Shown here in pieces: positions 53,297 through 61,960 of a stretch of 64,000 nt of DNA. Within the stretch, counting starts at the first letter, position 1, and every line of letters starts with the position of its first letter. Source of the DNA: Candidatus Pelagibacter sp. Lineage in GTDB: Bacteria > Pseudomonadota > Alphaproteobacteria > Pelagibacterales > Pelagibacteraceae. The notes beneath the pieces were generated by a model, which was not told the origin of the DNA, did no database searches, and saw nothing but the letters and a program-made list of their open reading frames with translations. The stretch spans positions 75,656 to 139,655 of the forward strand of contig JAOISU010000001.1 of the NCBI GenBank assembly GCA_028222445.1, given 5' to 3'. Position numbers and translations under genes: made by a program.

Positions 53297-55156
53297 TTAA
53301 GAAGCTTTTTTCTTCTCGTTCTCATCAACTATGTGATAAACTGGAACTTTCTCAAGTGAAAATTTACCAGTTTTAGGATCGCGTCTAGAAACCGTCAAGC
53401 AATGCCAATTATCATCATCAAGTTTCATGTGATCACCTCTGTAATAGTAACCAGGCCAACGTGTTTCCTCACGAAACATAGTGTGTTCTGTAACACACTG
53501 TGAAGTTAAAGCTCTATGCTTTAATTCCCAAGCTCTCATTAGTTCGTGGTAATCTTTAGCACCAACGTTTTCTAAGTCTTCCTCTAACCAAGCCAATAAT
53601 TCTAAGCCTCTTTTAAGCATATTACCATTGGTCATATAGTTAGTTGCAATTCCTCCAACATATTCGTCCATAATTCTTTGTAGACGTTGTAGTCCTTGAA
53701 TAGGTGAAATGTAGCTTGGTGAAACGGTTCCACCAGTAATTTCGTTTTGACCTACGGTGTAGTTTTCCAAAGGTTTATAAACTGTAGCTTTAAAATCTTC
53801 ACATTGTTTATCAGAAACTTTAATTCCTTCTGCTTTTTTATCTTCAATATATTTTACAGCAGCTTTTGCAGCTAAACGTCCTTCTGTGAAAGATCCAGAT
53901 GAAAATTTATGCGCACTTCCACCAACTGTATCTCCAGCACCAAAAAGTCCATCAATAGTTAACATTCTATTGTATCCCCAAAAGTATTCTGGTGGAGATA
54001 AGTCTTCTGGTCCACTTACCCAAGCTCCTGAACAAGTTGCATGAGAACCCATAACGTAAGGCTCAGATGTTGTTAGTTCTGGATTTGTGTACTTAGGGTC
54101 AATGTTTTGTGATGCCCAAACAACAGCTTGACCAACCGTCATACCAAGGAAATTTTCCCAACCAACAGTCTCTAAATGTGGATCTTGGAATGCTTCAGTA
54201 GTAACCATGTGAATTGGTCCACCACCTGCCATTGTTTCTTGAATAAATGCATGATTTCTTAAACATGTTGGAGTTGGATGATGGTCAATGTATTCACCAA
54301 CTAATTCTTTAGTTTGGTCGTACCATTTCTTCTCGTAGTTTTCTCCATTCGCATTTTGAGTATAAGTTTTAAGATGTAAAAAATATGCTCCAACTGGACC
54401 ATAACCATCTTTAAATCTACATAACACAATTCTATTTTCCATTTGTGTCATTTTAGCACCAGCTGCAATTGGTAATGCATAAGCAGAACCATTACTCCAT
54501 GGTGCATACCAAGTTCTTCCCATTCCTTCACCAACAGCTCTTGGTTTGAAAATATGAGAGGCTCCACCTGCTGCAACGATTACAGTCTTTGATCTAAATA
54601 CATGAAAATCACCAGTTCTCATGTTGAAGCCTACAGCACCACCTACTCTATTTTCTTGAGTCTCATCCATTAAAAGATGAGTAATCATTATTCTATTATA
54701 AATTTTATCAGCAGATTTTTTGGCAGCTTCAGCAACAATTGGCTTATAGCTTTCTCCATGAATCATGATCTGCCATTTACCTTCTCTAAGGTAACGGCCA
54801 GTTTTTTCATTCTTCATCATTGGTAATCCCCACTCATCAAACATATGAACAGTTGAATCTACGTGACGAGCCATATCATATCCCAAATCTTCTCTAACCA
54901 TTCCCATTAAATCATTTCGAGCATATCGTACATGATCTTCAGGTTGGTTTTCTCCCCACTGCATACCCATATAACAGTTGATAGCATAAAGACCTTGAGC
55001 AACCGCTCCACTTCTATCAATATTAGCTTTTTCAACACAGATAATTTTCATATCTCTGCCCCAGTGTCTAGCTTCAAATGTAGCACCTGTTCCAGCCATA
55101 CCTCCACCAACTACTAAAACATCACAATCTTCAAAATGTGTCTTATGCTTAGCCAT
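53297..55156 (-). CDS. aprA: Adenylylsulfate reductase alpha subunit (AprA)
   Basis: FAD-binding 'VLVVGGGMAGTGATFEARHW', followed by 'CVEKANIDRSGAVAQGLYAI', 'IVAAGGASHIFKPRAVGEGM', 'GSAYALPIAAGAKMTQMENR' and 'GLFGAGDTVGGSAHKFSSGS'. The Arg/His-rich positions of APS binding in the middle are conserved in style. With AprB it interconverts APS with sulfite plus AMP; in oxidative bacteria like SAR11 the likely direction is sulfite oxidation. 619 residues is full length. It shares a base with the aprB stop (overlap 1 nt). Confidence 0.96.
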   Translation of the reverse strand: MAKHKTHFEDCDVLVVGGGMAGTGATFEARHWGRDMKIICVEKANIDRSGAVAQGLYAINCYMGMQWGENQPEDHVRYARNDLMGMVREDLGYDMARHVDSTVHMFDEWGLPMMKNEKTGRYLREGKWQIMIHGESYKPIVAEAAKKSADKIYNRIMITHLLMDETQENRVGGAVGFNMRTGDFHVFRSKTVIVAAGGASHIFKPRAVGEGMGRTWYAPWSNGSAYALPIAAGAKMTQMENRIVLCRFKDGYGPVGAYFLHLKTYTQNANGENYEKKWYDQTKELVGEYIDHHPTPTCLRNHAFIQETMAGGGPIHMVTTEAFQDPHLETVGWENFLGMTVGQAVVWASQNIDPKYTNPELTTSEPYVMGSHATCSGAWVSGPEDLSPPEYFWGYNRMLTIDGLFGAGDTVGGSAHKFSSGSFTEGRLAAKAAVKYIEDKKAEGIKVSDKQCEDFKATVYKPLENYTVGQNEITGGTVSPSYISPIQGLQRLQRIMDEYVGGIATNYMTNGNMLKRGLELLAWLEEDLENVGAKDYHELMRAWELKHRALTSQCVTEHTMFREETRWPGYYYRGDHMKLDDDNWHCLTVSRRDPKTGKFSLEKVPVYHIVDENEKKKAS

Positions 55157-55626
55157 TAGTAGTAAACTCCTTTTTTAAATGAGTCTTTTGGAACTGACGG
55201 TAAATCTCCATCAATATTTAAACCTTTTGGTTCAGTGTAAAGTCTTTGTGAATTAATTTCACCTTGATTAGGTTTATCAACTTCAGCTAATTTTGGTATA
55301 AATTTTCCCCAAGGCTTTGTTGTAATTGGAGACACAAAATCCTTTGTAGTTCCATTTCTAAATTTAATTTTCCAAGAGATGGTTCCTTTTTCTTCTTCAC
55401 GTCTAACTCTAACACTGTGACCCATTGGTGCAAAGTCTGCATAACCACGAACATCTATTGCATGATTAGGGCACGCTTTTACACATGAATAACATTCCCA
55501 ACAAAAGTTAGGTTCAATATTTACTGCTCTTCTAATATTTTCATCAATGTGCATGATATCTGAAGGACAAATATCTACGCAGTGACCACATCCATCACAT
55601 CTCGTCATGTATACAAAAGTTGACAT
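55156..55626 (-). CDS. aprB: Adenylylsulfate reductase beta subunit (AprB)
   Basis: Two 4Fe-4S sites at the N-terminus: Cys10, 13, 16, 20 ('CDGCGHCVDIC') and Cys42, 45, 48, 52 ('CWECYSCVKAC'). A C-terminal extension wraps the alpha subunit ('YADFAPMGHSVRVRREEEKG'). It relays electrons from AprA to the membrane. 156 residues is the usual length. It follows aprM by 19 nt. Confidence 0.96.
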   Translation of the reverse strand: MSTFVYMTRCDGCGHCVDICPSDIMHIDENIRRAVNIEPNFCWECYSCVKACPNHAIDVRGYADFAPMGHSVRVRREEEKGTISWKIKFRNGTTKDFVSPITTKPWGKFIPKLAEVDKPNQGEINSQRLYTEPKGLNIDGDLPSVPKDSFKKGVYY

Positions 55627-55645
55627 ATTATTTTACCTCTCTCTA

Positions 55646-56440
55646 TTAATAGTGCTTTGGTTGTTCTCTTTTAATGCCTAATCCAAATTGTTTTGGTGCA
55701 TCTGCAAGTGGAGGAAGATTATCTCTTGAACCATCTGCTTCAGCTAAGTTTTTTTGGATAGCTGCACCAGGTTTATAAAACATGTGTGCAAATTTTGACC
55801 AATAAACTCCCCCAAATAAAACAATGTTTGAGGTAATAAATAAAATTAAAAATAAATAACTAAGTCCCATTGAATTTGATGATTGAAAATAAGACCATGC
55901 AAGTCCAGTAGTCGCACAAGCTAATAATGCTAAAACAAATAAGTCTGCTTTAATAATTCTATACCAAGGATGAGCTTCGGCTAATACATCAACTCTTAAA
56001 AATAACCAAAACCAATATCCACCAACACAAGTCATAATTGCTCCAATATGCCAAATCATTGGCCATATTGTAGGTGTCATTATTTCTTTCCCAGTATAAC
56101 AAAAAACCATTACAACTGAGGCTACCCAAAATAAAATAGTGCCGTACATACCTAGTACATGCGCAACTCTTCTTTTTCCAGCTCCAAGTTCTGCTGTTGT
56201 TGCAATGTCATGTACTACAGTTTTTAAAATTACTGATGTTTTTTCAGCTGCACCCAATTCTCTATCAGCTGACAATTTTGCTTTTTTTGCGTTATTAAAA
56301 AAATAAGTAACATTTTTATGATGGATCATCTGAATAATTGTTCCAATAATAATAAGAGCAATCATTGCTAATACAAAAAATTGTATTGCTGCTGGAGATA
56401 TAGTTTCAGCCAAAACTGAAAAAGGGTTAATTGACATCAT
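55646..56440 (-). CDS. aprM: Adenylylsulfate reductase membrane anchor (AprM)
   Basis: The 264-residue membrane protein has about five hydrophobic segments: 'IQFFVLAMIALIIIGTI', 'ILFWVASVVMVFCYTG', 'WHIGAIMTCVGGYWFWL', 'LFVLALLACATTGLAWSY' and 'YLFLILFITSNIVLFGG'. It carries histidines ('HVLGMYGTILF', 'WHIG', 'FAHMFYK') suitable for heme or quinone sites. It precedes aprB and aprA in the same operon and most likely links AprBA to the quinone pool, as in oxidative apr operons. Confidence 0.86.
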   Translation of the reverse strand: MMSINPFSVLAETISPAAIQFFVLAMIALIIIGTIIQMIHHKNVTYFFNNAKKAKLSADRELGAAEKTSVILKTVVHDIATTAELGAGKRRVAHVLGMYGTILFWVASVVMVFCYTGKEIMTPTIWPMIWHIGAIMTCVGGYWFWLFLRVDVLAEAHPWYRIIKADLFVLALLACATTGLAWSYFQSSNSMGLSYLFLILFITSNIVLFGGVYWSKFAHMFYKPGAAIQKNLAEADGSRDNLPPLADAPKQFGLGIKREQPKHY

Positions 56441-56508
56441 AATTAGTAGTACCTTAATTTAGATTCTATATTGATTGTGATTTTTTAGTACAGTTGAAAT
56501 AATAGATC

Positions 56509-56544
56509 AACCGTTTTATATGGGTTATTTTATCATATAAGGTT
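56509..56544 (-). terminator. Possible terminator after the HIT gene
   Basis: Imperfect inverted repeat (56509-56522 with 56534-56544, one bulge) starts immediately after the HIT stop on the minus strand. No clear U-run follows. Confidence 0.3.
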
Positions 56545-56943
56545 TTACACCTTGCGCTTGTAGTGCTGTTGCTTTGGTATAACCGACCGAACTCCTCCTT
56601 GTGGGTTATCAACATCACCTTCTCTACGAGGAATTAAATGAATATGACAATGCAAGATTGATTGTCCAGCAATAATGCCGGCATTTGTTCCAATATTAAA
56701 CCCTTTAACTGCAGGATCTTTTAACATTATTTCTTCTTTAATTTGCTTGATTAAATTATTGCAAGCAATCACCTCATCATCATTTAAATCAAAATAATCC
56801 CTAACATGACGTTTTGGAATAATTAAACAATGAAATTCAGATACGGGATATGTGTCATAACTAGCATAAGCAAACTCATTTTCAGCGGCCAAACCACTTT
56901 GTTTAGAATTGCAGAATAGACAGGGATTGTTTGGGTCAAACAT
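56545..56943 (-). CDS. HIT family protein (histidine triad nucleotide-binding)
   Basis: The triad 'ILHCHIHLIPRREGD' (His-x-His-x-His) is seen near residue 99, with 'FHCLIIPKRHVRDYFDLND' upstream and an N-terminal cysteine pair 'CLFCNSK' that is typical of a zinc-carrying HIT subgroup. 132 residues. It hydrolyses nucleotide monophosphoramidates or dinucleotides. It is 5 nt after pabC. Confidence 0.9.
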   Translation of the reverse strand: MFDPNNPCLFCNSKQSGLAAENEFAYASYDTYPVSEFHCLIIPKRHVRDYFDLNDDEVIACNNLIKQIKEEIMLKDPAVKGFNIGTNAGIIAGQSILHCHIHLIPRREGDVDNPQGGVRSVIPKQQHYKRKV

Positions 56944-56948
56944 AAATA

Positions 56949-57719
56949 TTATTTATAGATAGAACATTTGTTAACTTCGCTTTTATAAAAACTGGAAAAT
57001 ATTTTATAAAATTTTAAACTTTTTCTCTTCCAATTAATTTCATTAATGTTTTTTATTGATGCAACACCTTTTCCAGAACCGATAAGAAGGATTTCATTAT
57101 ATTCGGATAAATTTTTGATTAAAATATCTTTACTAATAATTTTTCCTAATTTCTTTTTAAAAAACCTATAAGTTATACCTTTGTAAATATTATTTAGTGG
57201 AGAATATACTTTATCATTTTTTATAAACAGCATATTTGAAGTTCCACTTTCTAAGATAGTATTTTTGTAACAAAGTCCCACATCCGAAGTGGTATTATTC
57301 ATTTTTGATAAATGCTTAAGTATAAACTTATATTTAAGATTTTTATATTTAGGATCAAATCTTTTATGATTTATGAGTTTTAAATTAAAATTTAATTTGG
57401 GAGTTTTTCTGTTTCTTAATGAAATTGATGTCATCTTTTTATTTATAGCAACCCTAAGAAGATGATTATAAGATTTTTTTCTATCAATATTTAATTTTAT
57501 TAATTTGAGAATATTTTTTTCAAGATTAGGTGTGTTTAATTTATAAACCTTTAAAGATTTAATTAAATTTTTAATATGTTTTTTAAAAAAAAGTATCTTA
57601 GCTGGTTTTCCAAAAATCCACATTGTTGTAAACACACCCTTGTCCCCCCAAAGATCATTAAACTTAATTTCTTGGTTGGTTTTAAGCTGATAAGATTTTT
57701 TTAATAAGTAAGTTACCAT
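56949..57719 (-). CDS. pabC: Aminotransferase class IV, probable 4-amino-4-deoxychorismate lyase
   Basis: Fold-type IV PLP enzyme: 'IKFNDLWGDKGVFTTMWIFG' fits the N-terminal 'G-x-F-E-T' stretch, 'YKFILKHLSKMNNT' carries the PLP lysine, and 'YKNTILESGTSNMLFIKND' the conserved Glu and Asn. It removes pyruvate from aminodeoxychorismate to give para-aminobenzoate. Branched-chain aminotransferase is the alternative by fold, but it overlaps pabA by 38 nt and follows pabB. Divergence is high, probably due to AT-rich coding. Confidence 0.8.
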   Translation of the reverse strand: MVTYLLKKSYQLKTNQEIKFNDLWGDKGVFTTMWIFGKPAKILFFKKHIKNLIKSLKVYKLNTPNLEKNILKLIKLNIDRKKSYNHLLRVAINKKMTSISLRNRKTPKLNFNLKLINHKRFDPKYKNLKYKFILKHLSKMNNTTSDVGLCYKNTILESGTSNMLFIKNDKVYSPLNNIYKGITYRFFKKKLGKIISKDILIKNLSEYNEILLIGSGKGVASIKNINEINWKRKSLKFYKIFSSFYKSEVNKCSIYK

Positions 57720-58239
57720 TTTCAGTTAAAAAAGATTCAGGGTGAAATTGAAAGCCATATATTTTTTCTTTATTATTTTCTATTGTCATTGCTGTATTTG
57801 AAATAGCACACCTCATTGTAATTTCAAAATTTTTGGCAGTAAACGGCTCTTTTAATTTTAGAGAGTGATATCTACCTACAGTGAATTGACTATTTCTTTT
57901 AAATAATGAGTTTTTGCTAGTTACTTTTATTTTAGATTGGAAACCATGGTAAATCTTTTTTTGTTCAATTATTTTTCCATTTTCACAATGAAGAATTTGT
58001 TGAAACCCAAGACAAATTCCAATAATTTTTTTTTTACCTTTAAATTTTTTATAAACCTCAGAACTAATTGGGTAGTTTTTTGGAGCACCTGGACCTGGTG
58101 AAAAAACAATAATATCTGCTTTTTTTAATTTATTTTGATTTATTTTATTAAAATTAGTGCAAACTACTTCATCAAAATTTTGAAATTGATGTACTACGTT
58201 TTGAGTAAAAGAGTCATGATGATCGATAATGTATATCAT
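57682..58239 (-). CDS. pabA: Aminodeoxychorismate/anthranilate synthase glutamine amidotransferase subunit
   Basis: Class I glutaminase: 'IIDHHDSFTQNVVHQFQNF', 'IVFSPGPGAPKNYPIS', nucleophile Cys in 'IGICLGFQQI' and the His/Glu of 'YGFQFHPESFLTENG' near the C-terminus. 185 residues. It supplies ammonia to the PabB subunit encoded upstream (4-nt ATGA overlap). It may also serve TrpE. Confidence 0.9.
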   Translation of the reverse strand: MIYIIDHHDSFTQNVVHQFQNFDEVVCTNFNKINQNKLKKADIIVFSPGPGAPKNYPISSEVYKKFKGKKKIIGICLGFQQILHCENGKIIEQKKIYHGFQSKIKVTSKNSLFKRNSQFTVGRYHSLKLKEPFTAKNFEITMRCAISNTAMTIENNKEKIYGFQFHPESFLTENGNLLIKKILSA

Positions 58240-59399
58240 TTGTAAAGATCCATTAATGACTTTGCTTTAATATAATTTTCATTAAATTCATGAGCTGCAT
58301 TGCTGTCAATTACCACTCCTGAAGCCACAGAAATTTCTGATTTACCCTTAAAATTTAATATTGCTCTAATAATGATATTAAACCTCATATCTCCATTAAA
58401 CTTTAAATAACCAAAACTACCTGTATAAATATTTCTACTTTGTTTTTCCTGTTTGTTTAACAAATTTAATGTGCTAATTTTAGGACATCCTATTACAGAA
58501 CCCCCTGGCATCATTGCTTTTATAATCTCTAATGAGGTAACTTTATTCTTTAGTTGCCCTCCAATTAAACTCACATAATGATAAAGATCCTTATATTCTT
58601 CAACTATCTTCTTCTTTAAAATTTTTACTGAACCTGGTTTACAAATTTTAGATAAGTCGTTTCTTTCCATATCAACAATCATATTGTGTTCTTTGGACTC
58701 TTTTAAGTTTTTTCTAAAAAAAGTAAGGGCTTTATATTTATTTAATTTTTTAGTTTTCTTTAAAGTGCCTGCTATAGGCTTTGTTGTTATAAAATTTTTT
58801 TTTTTTGTTATCAAATTTTCAGGTGAACAGCTTATTATTGAATAATTTTTATCCTTAATCATAAAGGCTTCGGGCGCCATATTACTTTTTACAAGTCTAC
58901 AAAAGAAGTCTAAAGCATCAATTTCTGATTTATTACTATATTTAGTACAAATTTTAATCTGGTATGTTTCTCCAGATTTTATTTTCTTTTTAAATTTATC
59001 AAATATTTTCTTATAGGATTTTTTATTAATATTTATTTTAAATAAATCATTAGCATTTAATGATCTTGTTTTGTTATACTCAAGATTGTTTAAAAGTTTT
59101 ATTTTTGTTTCAGGTTTATAAAATATTCCTTTAGGGAAATTTATTGTTTTTTGTTTTTTAATTTTTACCTCAATTAAATTATTTAATATTTCATAGCCAA
59201 AAAAACCAATAAACAGATCTGTTTCTTTGTGTGGAGATTTCGATCTATTATTTTTATTAATAAATTTTTCAATATTATTATTGTTTAAAATGATCTTTTT
59301 CGAAAAGTCTGTATAAAGATCAAACCCTTTATCTGATTTATAGATTATGAAGGGTTTCTTTGAATTATTTAAATCCAGTAAGTAGTTTTTCTTATTCAA
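58236..59399 (-). CDS. pabB: Aminodeoxychorismate synthase component I (chorismate-binding)
   Basis: Chorismate-binding domain: 'GETYQIKICTKYS', 'SCSPENLITKKKNFITTKPI', 'MIVDMERNDLSKICKPGSVK', 'MMPGGSVIGCPKISTLNLLN' and 'YTGSFGYLKFNGDMRFNIII' with the catalytic Arg/Glu. The E. coli PabB 'P-I-K-G-T' lysine is Ala here ('KPIAGTLKK'), as in TrpE and some PabB. At 387 residues it has a short N-terminal domain. With pabA and pabC downstream, folate-branch use is the best call; anthranilate synthase remains possible. Confidence 0.85.
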   Translation of the reverse strand: MNKKNYLLDLNNSKKPFIIYKSDKGFDLYTDFSKKIILNNNNIEKFINKNNRSKSPHKETDLFIGFFGYEILNNLIEVKIKKQKTINFPKGIFYKPETKIKLLNNLEYNKTRSLNANDLFKININKKSYKKIFDKFKKKIKSGETYQIKICTKYSNKSEIDALDFFCRLVKSNMAPEAFMIKDKNYSIISCSPENLITKKKNFITTKPIAGTLKKTKKLNKYKALTFFRKNLKESKEHNMIVDMERNDLSKICKPGSVKILKKKIVEEYKDLYHYVSLIGGQLKNKVTSLEIIKAMMPGGSVIGCPKISTLNLLNKQEKQSRNIYTGSFGYLKFNGDMRFNIIIRAILNFKGKSEISVASGVVIDSNAAHEFNENYIKAKSLMDLYK

Positions 59400-59402
59400 T
59401 TT

Positions 59403-60623
59403 CTATTCTGTTTTTAATCTTAGAACTGCTTCTTCTTTAATTGGTAAATGTATTATTGCTGCAAAAACAGATAAAGCAATTGCTAAATACCAAGCATAAT
59501 CATAAGAGCCATATAAATCATGAAATAGTCCTCCAAGAAATGCTCCAAAAAATGAGCCTACTTGATGACTTAAAAAAACTATTCCATAAAGAATACCAAG
59601 ATATTTTGTTCCGAAAATATGAGCAACTATTCCACTTGTAGCAGGTACTGTTGAAAGCCATAAAAAACCAAAACTTGCACCAAAGATAAATGCATTAATG
59701 TTACTTGCGGGTAAAAATATGAATAATATAATTGAAATTCCTCTCAATGCGTAAATAGAACTTAAGATAATTTTTTTACTAATTTTTGTAGATAGATATC
59801 CACTTAATAAAGAACCAAATATATTAAATAATCCAATTAATGACAATATTGCAGCAGCCGTCCAGCTTTCTAAACCTCTATCTATTACGTATTTTGGAAC
59901 GTGTGTTCCAACTAAAGTTATATGAAAACCACATACAAAAAACCCTGAGACTAAAAGTATATAACTTTTATTTTTGAAAGCTTCCTTAAATGCCTCTAAG
60001 GCGCTTTGGTTGTTTGGTTTTTCAATGGATTGAGCTAAAGAAGGGGATCTCACAAAAAAAGCCACTATAAGTCCAATAAACAAGAATATTGTAAATATAA
60101 AAAGTGTGTCCACCCATCCATTTTTAATTAACGAATAACTCGTATAAAGCGGAGAGATAAAATATCCCAAAGAACCAACGGCTGTCACTATACTCATTGC
60201 TATTGTTCTGTTTGATAATGGAAAATGCTTTCCAACAATAGACATTGGAATACTAATTGCAGTTCCTCCCAAACCAATTCCAACTAGAAGTCCTAAATCT
60301 ATTTGAAAAAAAATTCCAGTATTTGGACCAGCATATAAAAAATAAATTCCTAAAATATAAAAAACAAAAGCTAAACAAATCGCTTTGTGTCCACCATATT
60401 TATCTGCAATAGCTCCAAATATAGGGCCAGTTAAACCCCACATTAACATTTGAATGCCAATTGCTAATCCAGATTGAGTTATTGAGATATCCAGATCATT
60501 TTTAAAATCCATAAAAAACAAACCAAAAGTTTGTCTAACTCCAAGAGAAATTAAAACTACAATACAGGCTGCAATCAGCGTTATTAAAGCTGTTCTATTT
60601 TGAATAAATTTTTCTGAACTCAT
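59403..60623 (-). CDS. MFS transporter
   Basis: Twelve hydrophobic segments in 406 residues. 'GLTGPIFGAIADKYGGHKAI' is the family's loop-2/3 motif (G-x3-D-x2-G-x-R/K). 'FGASFGFLWLSTVPATSGIV' and 'FLSHQVGSFFGAFLGG' resemble the oxalate/monocarboxylate branch. Substrate unknown. It lies between pabB and the cystathionine lyase gene (overlap 4 nt with the latter), an operon of unrelated functions. Confidence 0.9.
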   Translation of the reverse strand: MSSEKFIQNRTALITLIAACIVVLISLGVRQTFGLFFMDFKNDLDISITQSGLAIGIQMLMWGLTGPIFGAIADKYGGHKAICLAFVFYILGIYFLYAGPNTGIFFQIDLGLLVGIGLGGTAISIPMSIVGKHFPLSNRTIAMSIVTAVGSLGYFISPLYTSYSLIKNGWVDTLFIFTIFLFIGLIVAFFVRSPSLAQSIEKPNNQSALEAFKEAFKNKSYILLVSGFFVCGFHITLVGTHVPKYVIDRGLESWTAAAILSLIGLFNIFGSLLSGYLSTKISKKIILSSIYALRGISIILFIFLPASNINAFIFGASFGFLWLSTVPATSGIVAHIFGTKYLGILYGIVFLSHQVGSFFGAFLGGLFHDLYGSYDYAWYLAIALSVFAAIIHLPIKEEAVLRLKTE

Positions 60624-61795
60624 TTAATATGTTTAATAGATCTTTTTAAATCATCAATGAGATCTTTTGGATCCTCTAAACCAATATGTAATCTAACTAA
60701 ATGTTCATCTTTTGCTAATTTTAAATATTTTCTATTGCCCTGTTCTCTTTTGTCTTGATATAAGGCCAAACTTTCAAACCCACCCCAACTATAACCATAG
60801 CCAAATAACTTAAGAGAATTTACAAATTTGATCACAGAATTCTTATTTTTAGATTTTATTTTAAGACCCATTAATCCTGAGGCACCAGAATAATATTTTT
60901 TCCACATTCTAAAATTAAATGAATCTTTTTTGTGAGGATATAAAAGTTTTATATTTTTATAATTAGACAAAAATTCTGCAACTAATTTTGCATTTTTTTG
61001 ATGTCTGTCTAACCTAACATCTAAAGTCCTAAGACCTCTTGTTATTAAATACGCATCATCTGGTCCAAGTCTTAGACCGGTAATTTTATTTGTTTTTTCA
61101 ACTTGTTTAAAAATTTTTTTATTAACAGCTAAAGTTCCACCCATTACATCTGAGTGTCCTGAATAATATTTAGTAGCTGATACTATAGACATATCAAATC
61201 CTAAGTTCATAGGTTTTAAAAAATATGGTGTTGCCCAAGTATTATCAATTGCAGTTAAAACTTTATTCTTTTTTGCAATTGAAACTATTTTACCTAAATC
61301 TTGAAAATCAAATGTGTTGCTTCCTGGATTTTCAACAAAAATTAATTTAGTTTTTTTTGTAATTGCTTTTTCTAAAGTTTTCAGATCATGTGGGTTATAA
61401 AAAATTGACTTTATATTAAACTCACTTAAAAAATTTTCTGTTAAAATTCTTGTTGGTGAATATGTGGGATCAGCCACAATAATTTCATCACCAGGTCGGG
61501 TAACACTGAAAATTGACAAAAAAACTGCACCAAATCCTGTTGGAGTTAAAAAAACATGATAAGCTTCTTCAATTTCTTTAAGAATTTGCGATAAAATATG
61601 TGTTGTTGATGTACCTTGTCTTCCATAATCAAAATGTCCACCCGTTGGATCTTTTTTACTTTTATCTTGCATTTTTCTAATATCTTGAATGGATTTGAAG
61701 ATAATAGTTGAAGCACGAACAATTGGAGGGTTGACTGACTGATTATGGTAATCTTTAGCTGTATGTTTAATGAATGTCTTAAAAGATTTAGTCAT
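60620..61795 (-). CDS. metC: Cystathionine beta-lyase-type PLP enzyme
   Basis: Cys/Met-metabolism family: 'NPPIVRASTIIFKSIQD', 'YGRQGTSTTHILSQILKEIE' , 'VFLTPTGFGAVFLSIFSVT', and the PLP lysine in 'MSIVSATKYYSGHSDVMGGT'. 'YSWGGFESLALY' and 'VRLHIGLEDPKDLIDDLKR' at the end match MetC/MetB-type enzymes. At 391 residues it is a usual length. MetC splits cystathionine to homocysteine, but cystathionine gamma-synthase-type activities are hard to exclude. Confidence 0.88.
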   Translation of the reverse strand: MTKSFKTFIKHTAKDYHNQSVNPPIVRASTIIFKSIQDIRKMQDKSKKDPTGGHFDYGRQGTSTTHILSQILKEIEEAYHVFLTPTGFGAVFLSIFSVTRPGDEIIVADPTYSPTRILTENFLSEFNIKSIFYNPHDLKTLEKAITKKTKLIFVENPGSNTFDFQDLGKIVSIAKKNKVLTAIDNTWATPYFLKPMNLGFDMSIVSATKYYSGHSDVMGGTLAVNKKIFKQVEKTNKITGLRLGPDDAYLITRGLRTLDVRLDRHQKNAKLVAEFLSNYKNIKLLYPHKKDSFNFRMWKKYYSGASGLMGLKIKSKNKNSVIKFVNSLKLFGYGYSWGGFESLALYQDKREQGNRKYLKLAKDEHLVRLHIGLEDPKDLIDDLKRSIKHIK

Positions 61796-61802
61796 AAAAA
61801 AT

Positions 61803-61831
61803 TTGATAAGTTCATGGTAGAATGCTATATC
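61803..61831 (+). promoter_or_regulatory. Probable sigma-70 promoter for the 27-aa gene and downstream genes
   Basis: TTGATA (61803-61808) and TATATC (61826-61831) are separated by 17 nt; a TG at 61823-61824 forms an extended -10. The first ATG is 38 nt downstream at 61869. Confidence 0.45.
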
Positions 61832-61868
61832 CCTCGAATTACGTCAATAAAATTAATTATAGGATAGT

Positions 61869-61952
61869 ATGGGTTACCCAAAAAAACATAGAGGTCGAAG
61901 AAAACAGGGTTCTAAAAAAAGAAGAGCTAAAAGAAAAAATAAAAAGAAATAG
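61869..61952 (+). CDS. Extremely basic 27-residue microprotein, possibly RNA/ribosome associated
   Basis: ATG at 61869 to TAG at 61950-61952, with an AGGATAG ribosome-binding site 5 nt before the ATG and a promoter 38 nt upstream. The peptide starts 'GYPKKHRGRRKQGSKKRRAK' and has 16 Lys/Arg of 27, no acidic residue. This composition resembles tiny ribosomal proteins such as bTHX, but I do not recognise it. A membrane-protein gene starts 8 nt later. It is overlooked by ordinary length cut-offs. Confidence 0.55.
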   Translation: MGYPKKHRGRRKQGSKKRRAKRKNKKK

Positions 61953-61960
61953 TTCTTTCA

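Noticed and set aside
61796..61868. SAM-type riboswitch ahead of the cystathionine lyase gene
   Set aside because: The 73-nt leader holds no recognisable SAM-II/SAM-V core; promoter-like elements for the opposite strand explain the conserved-looking bases.
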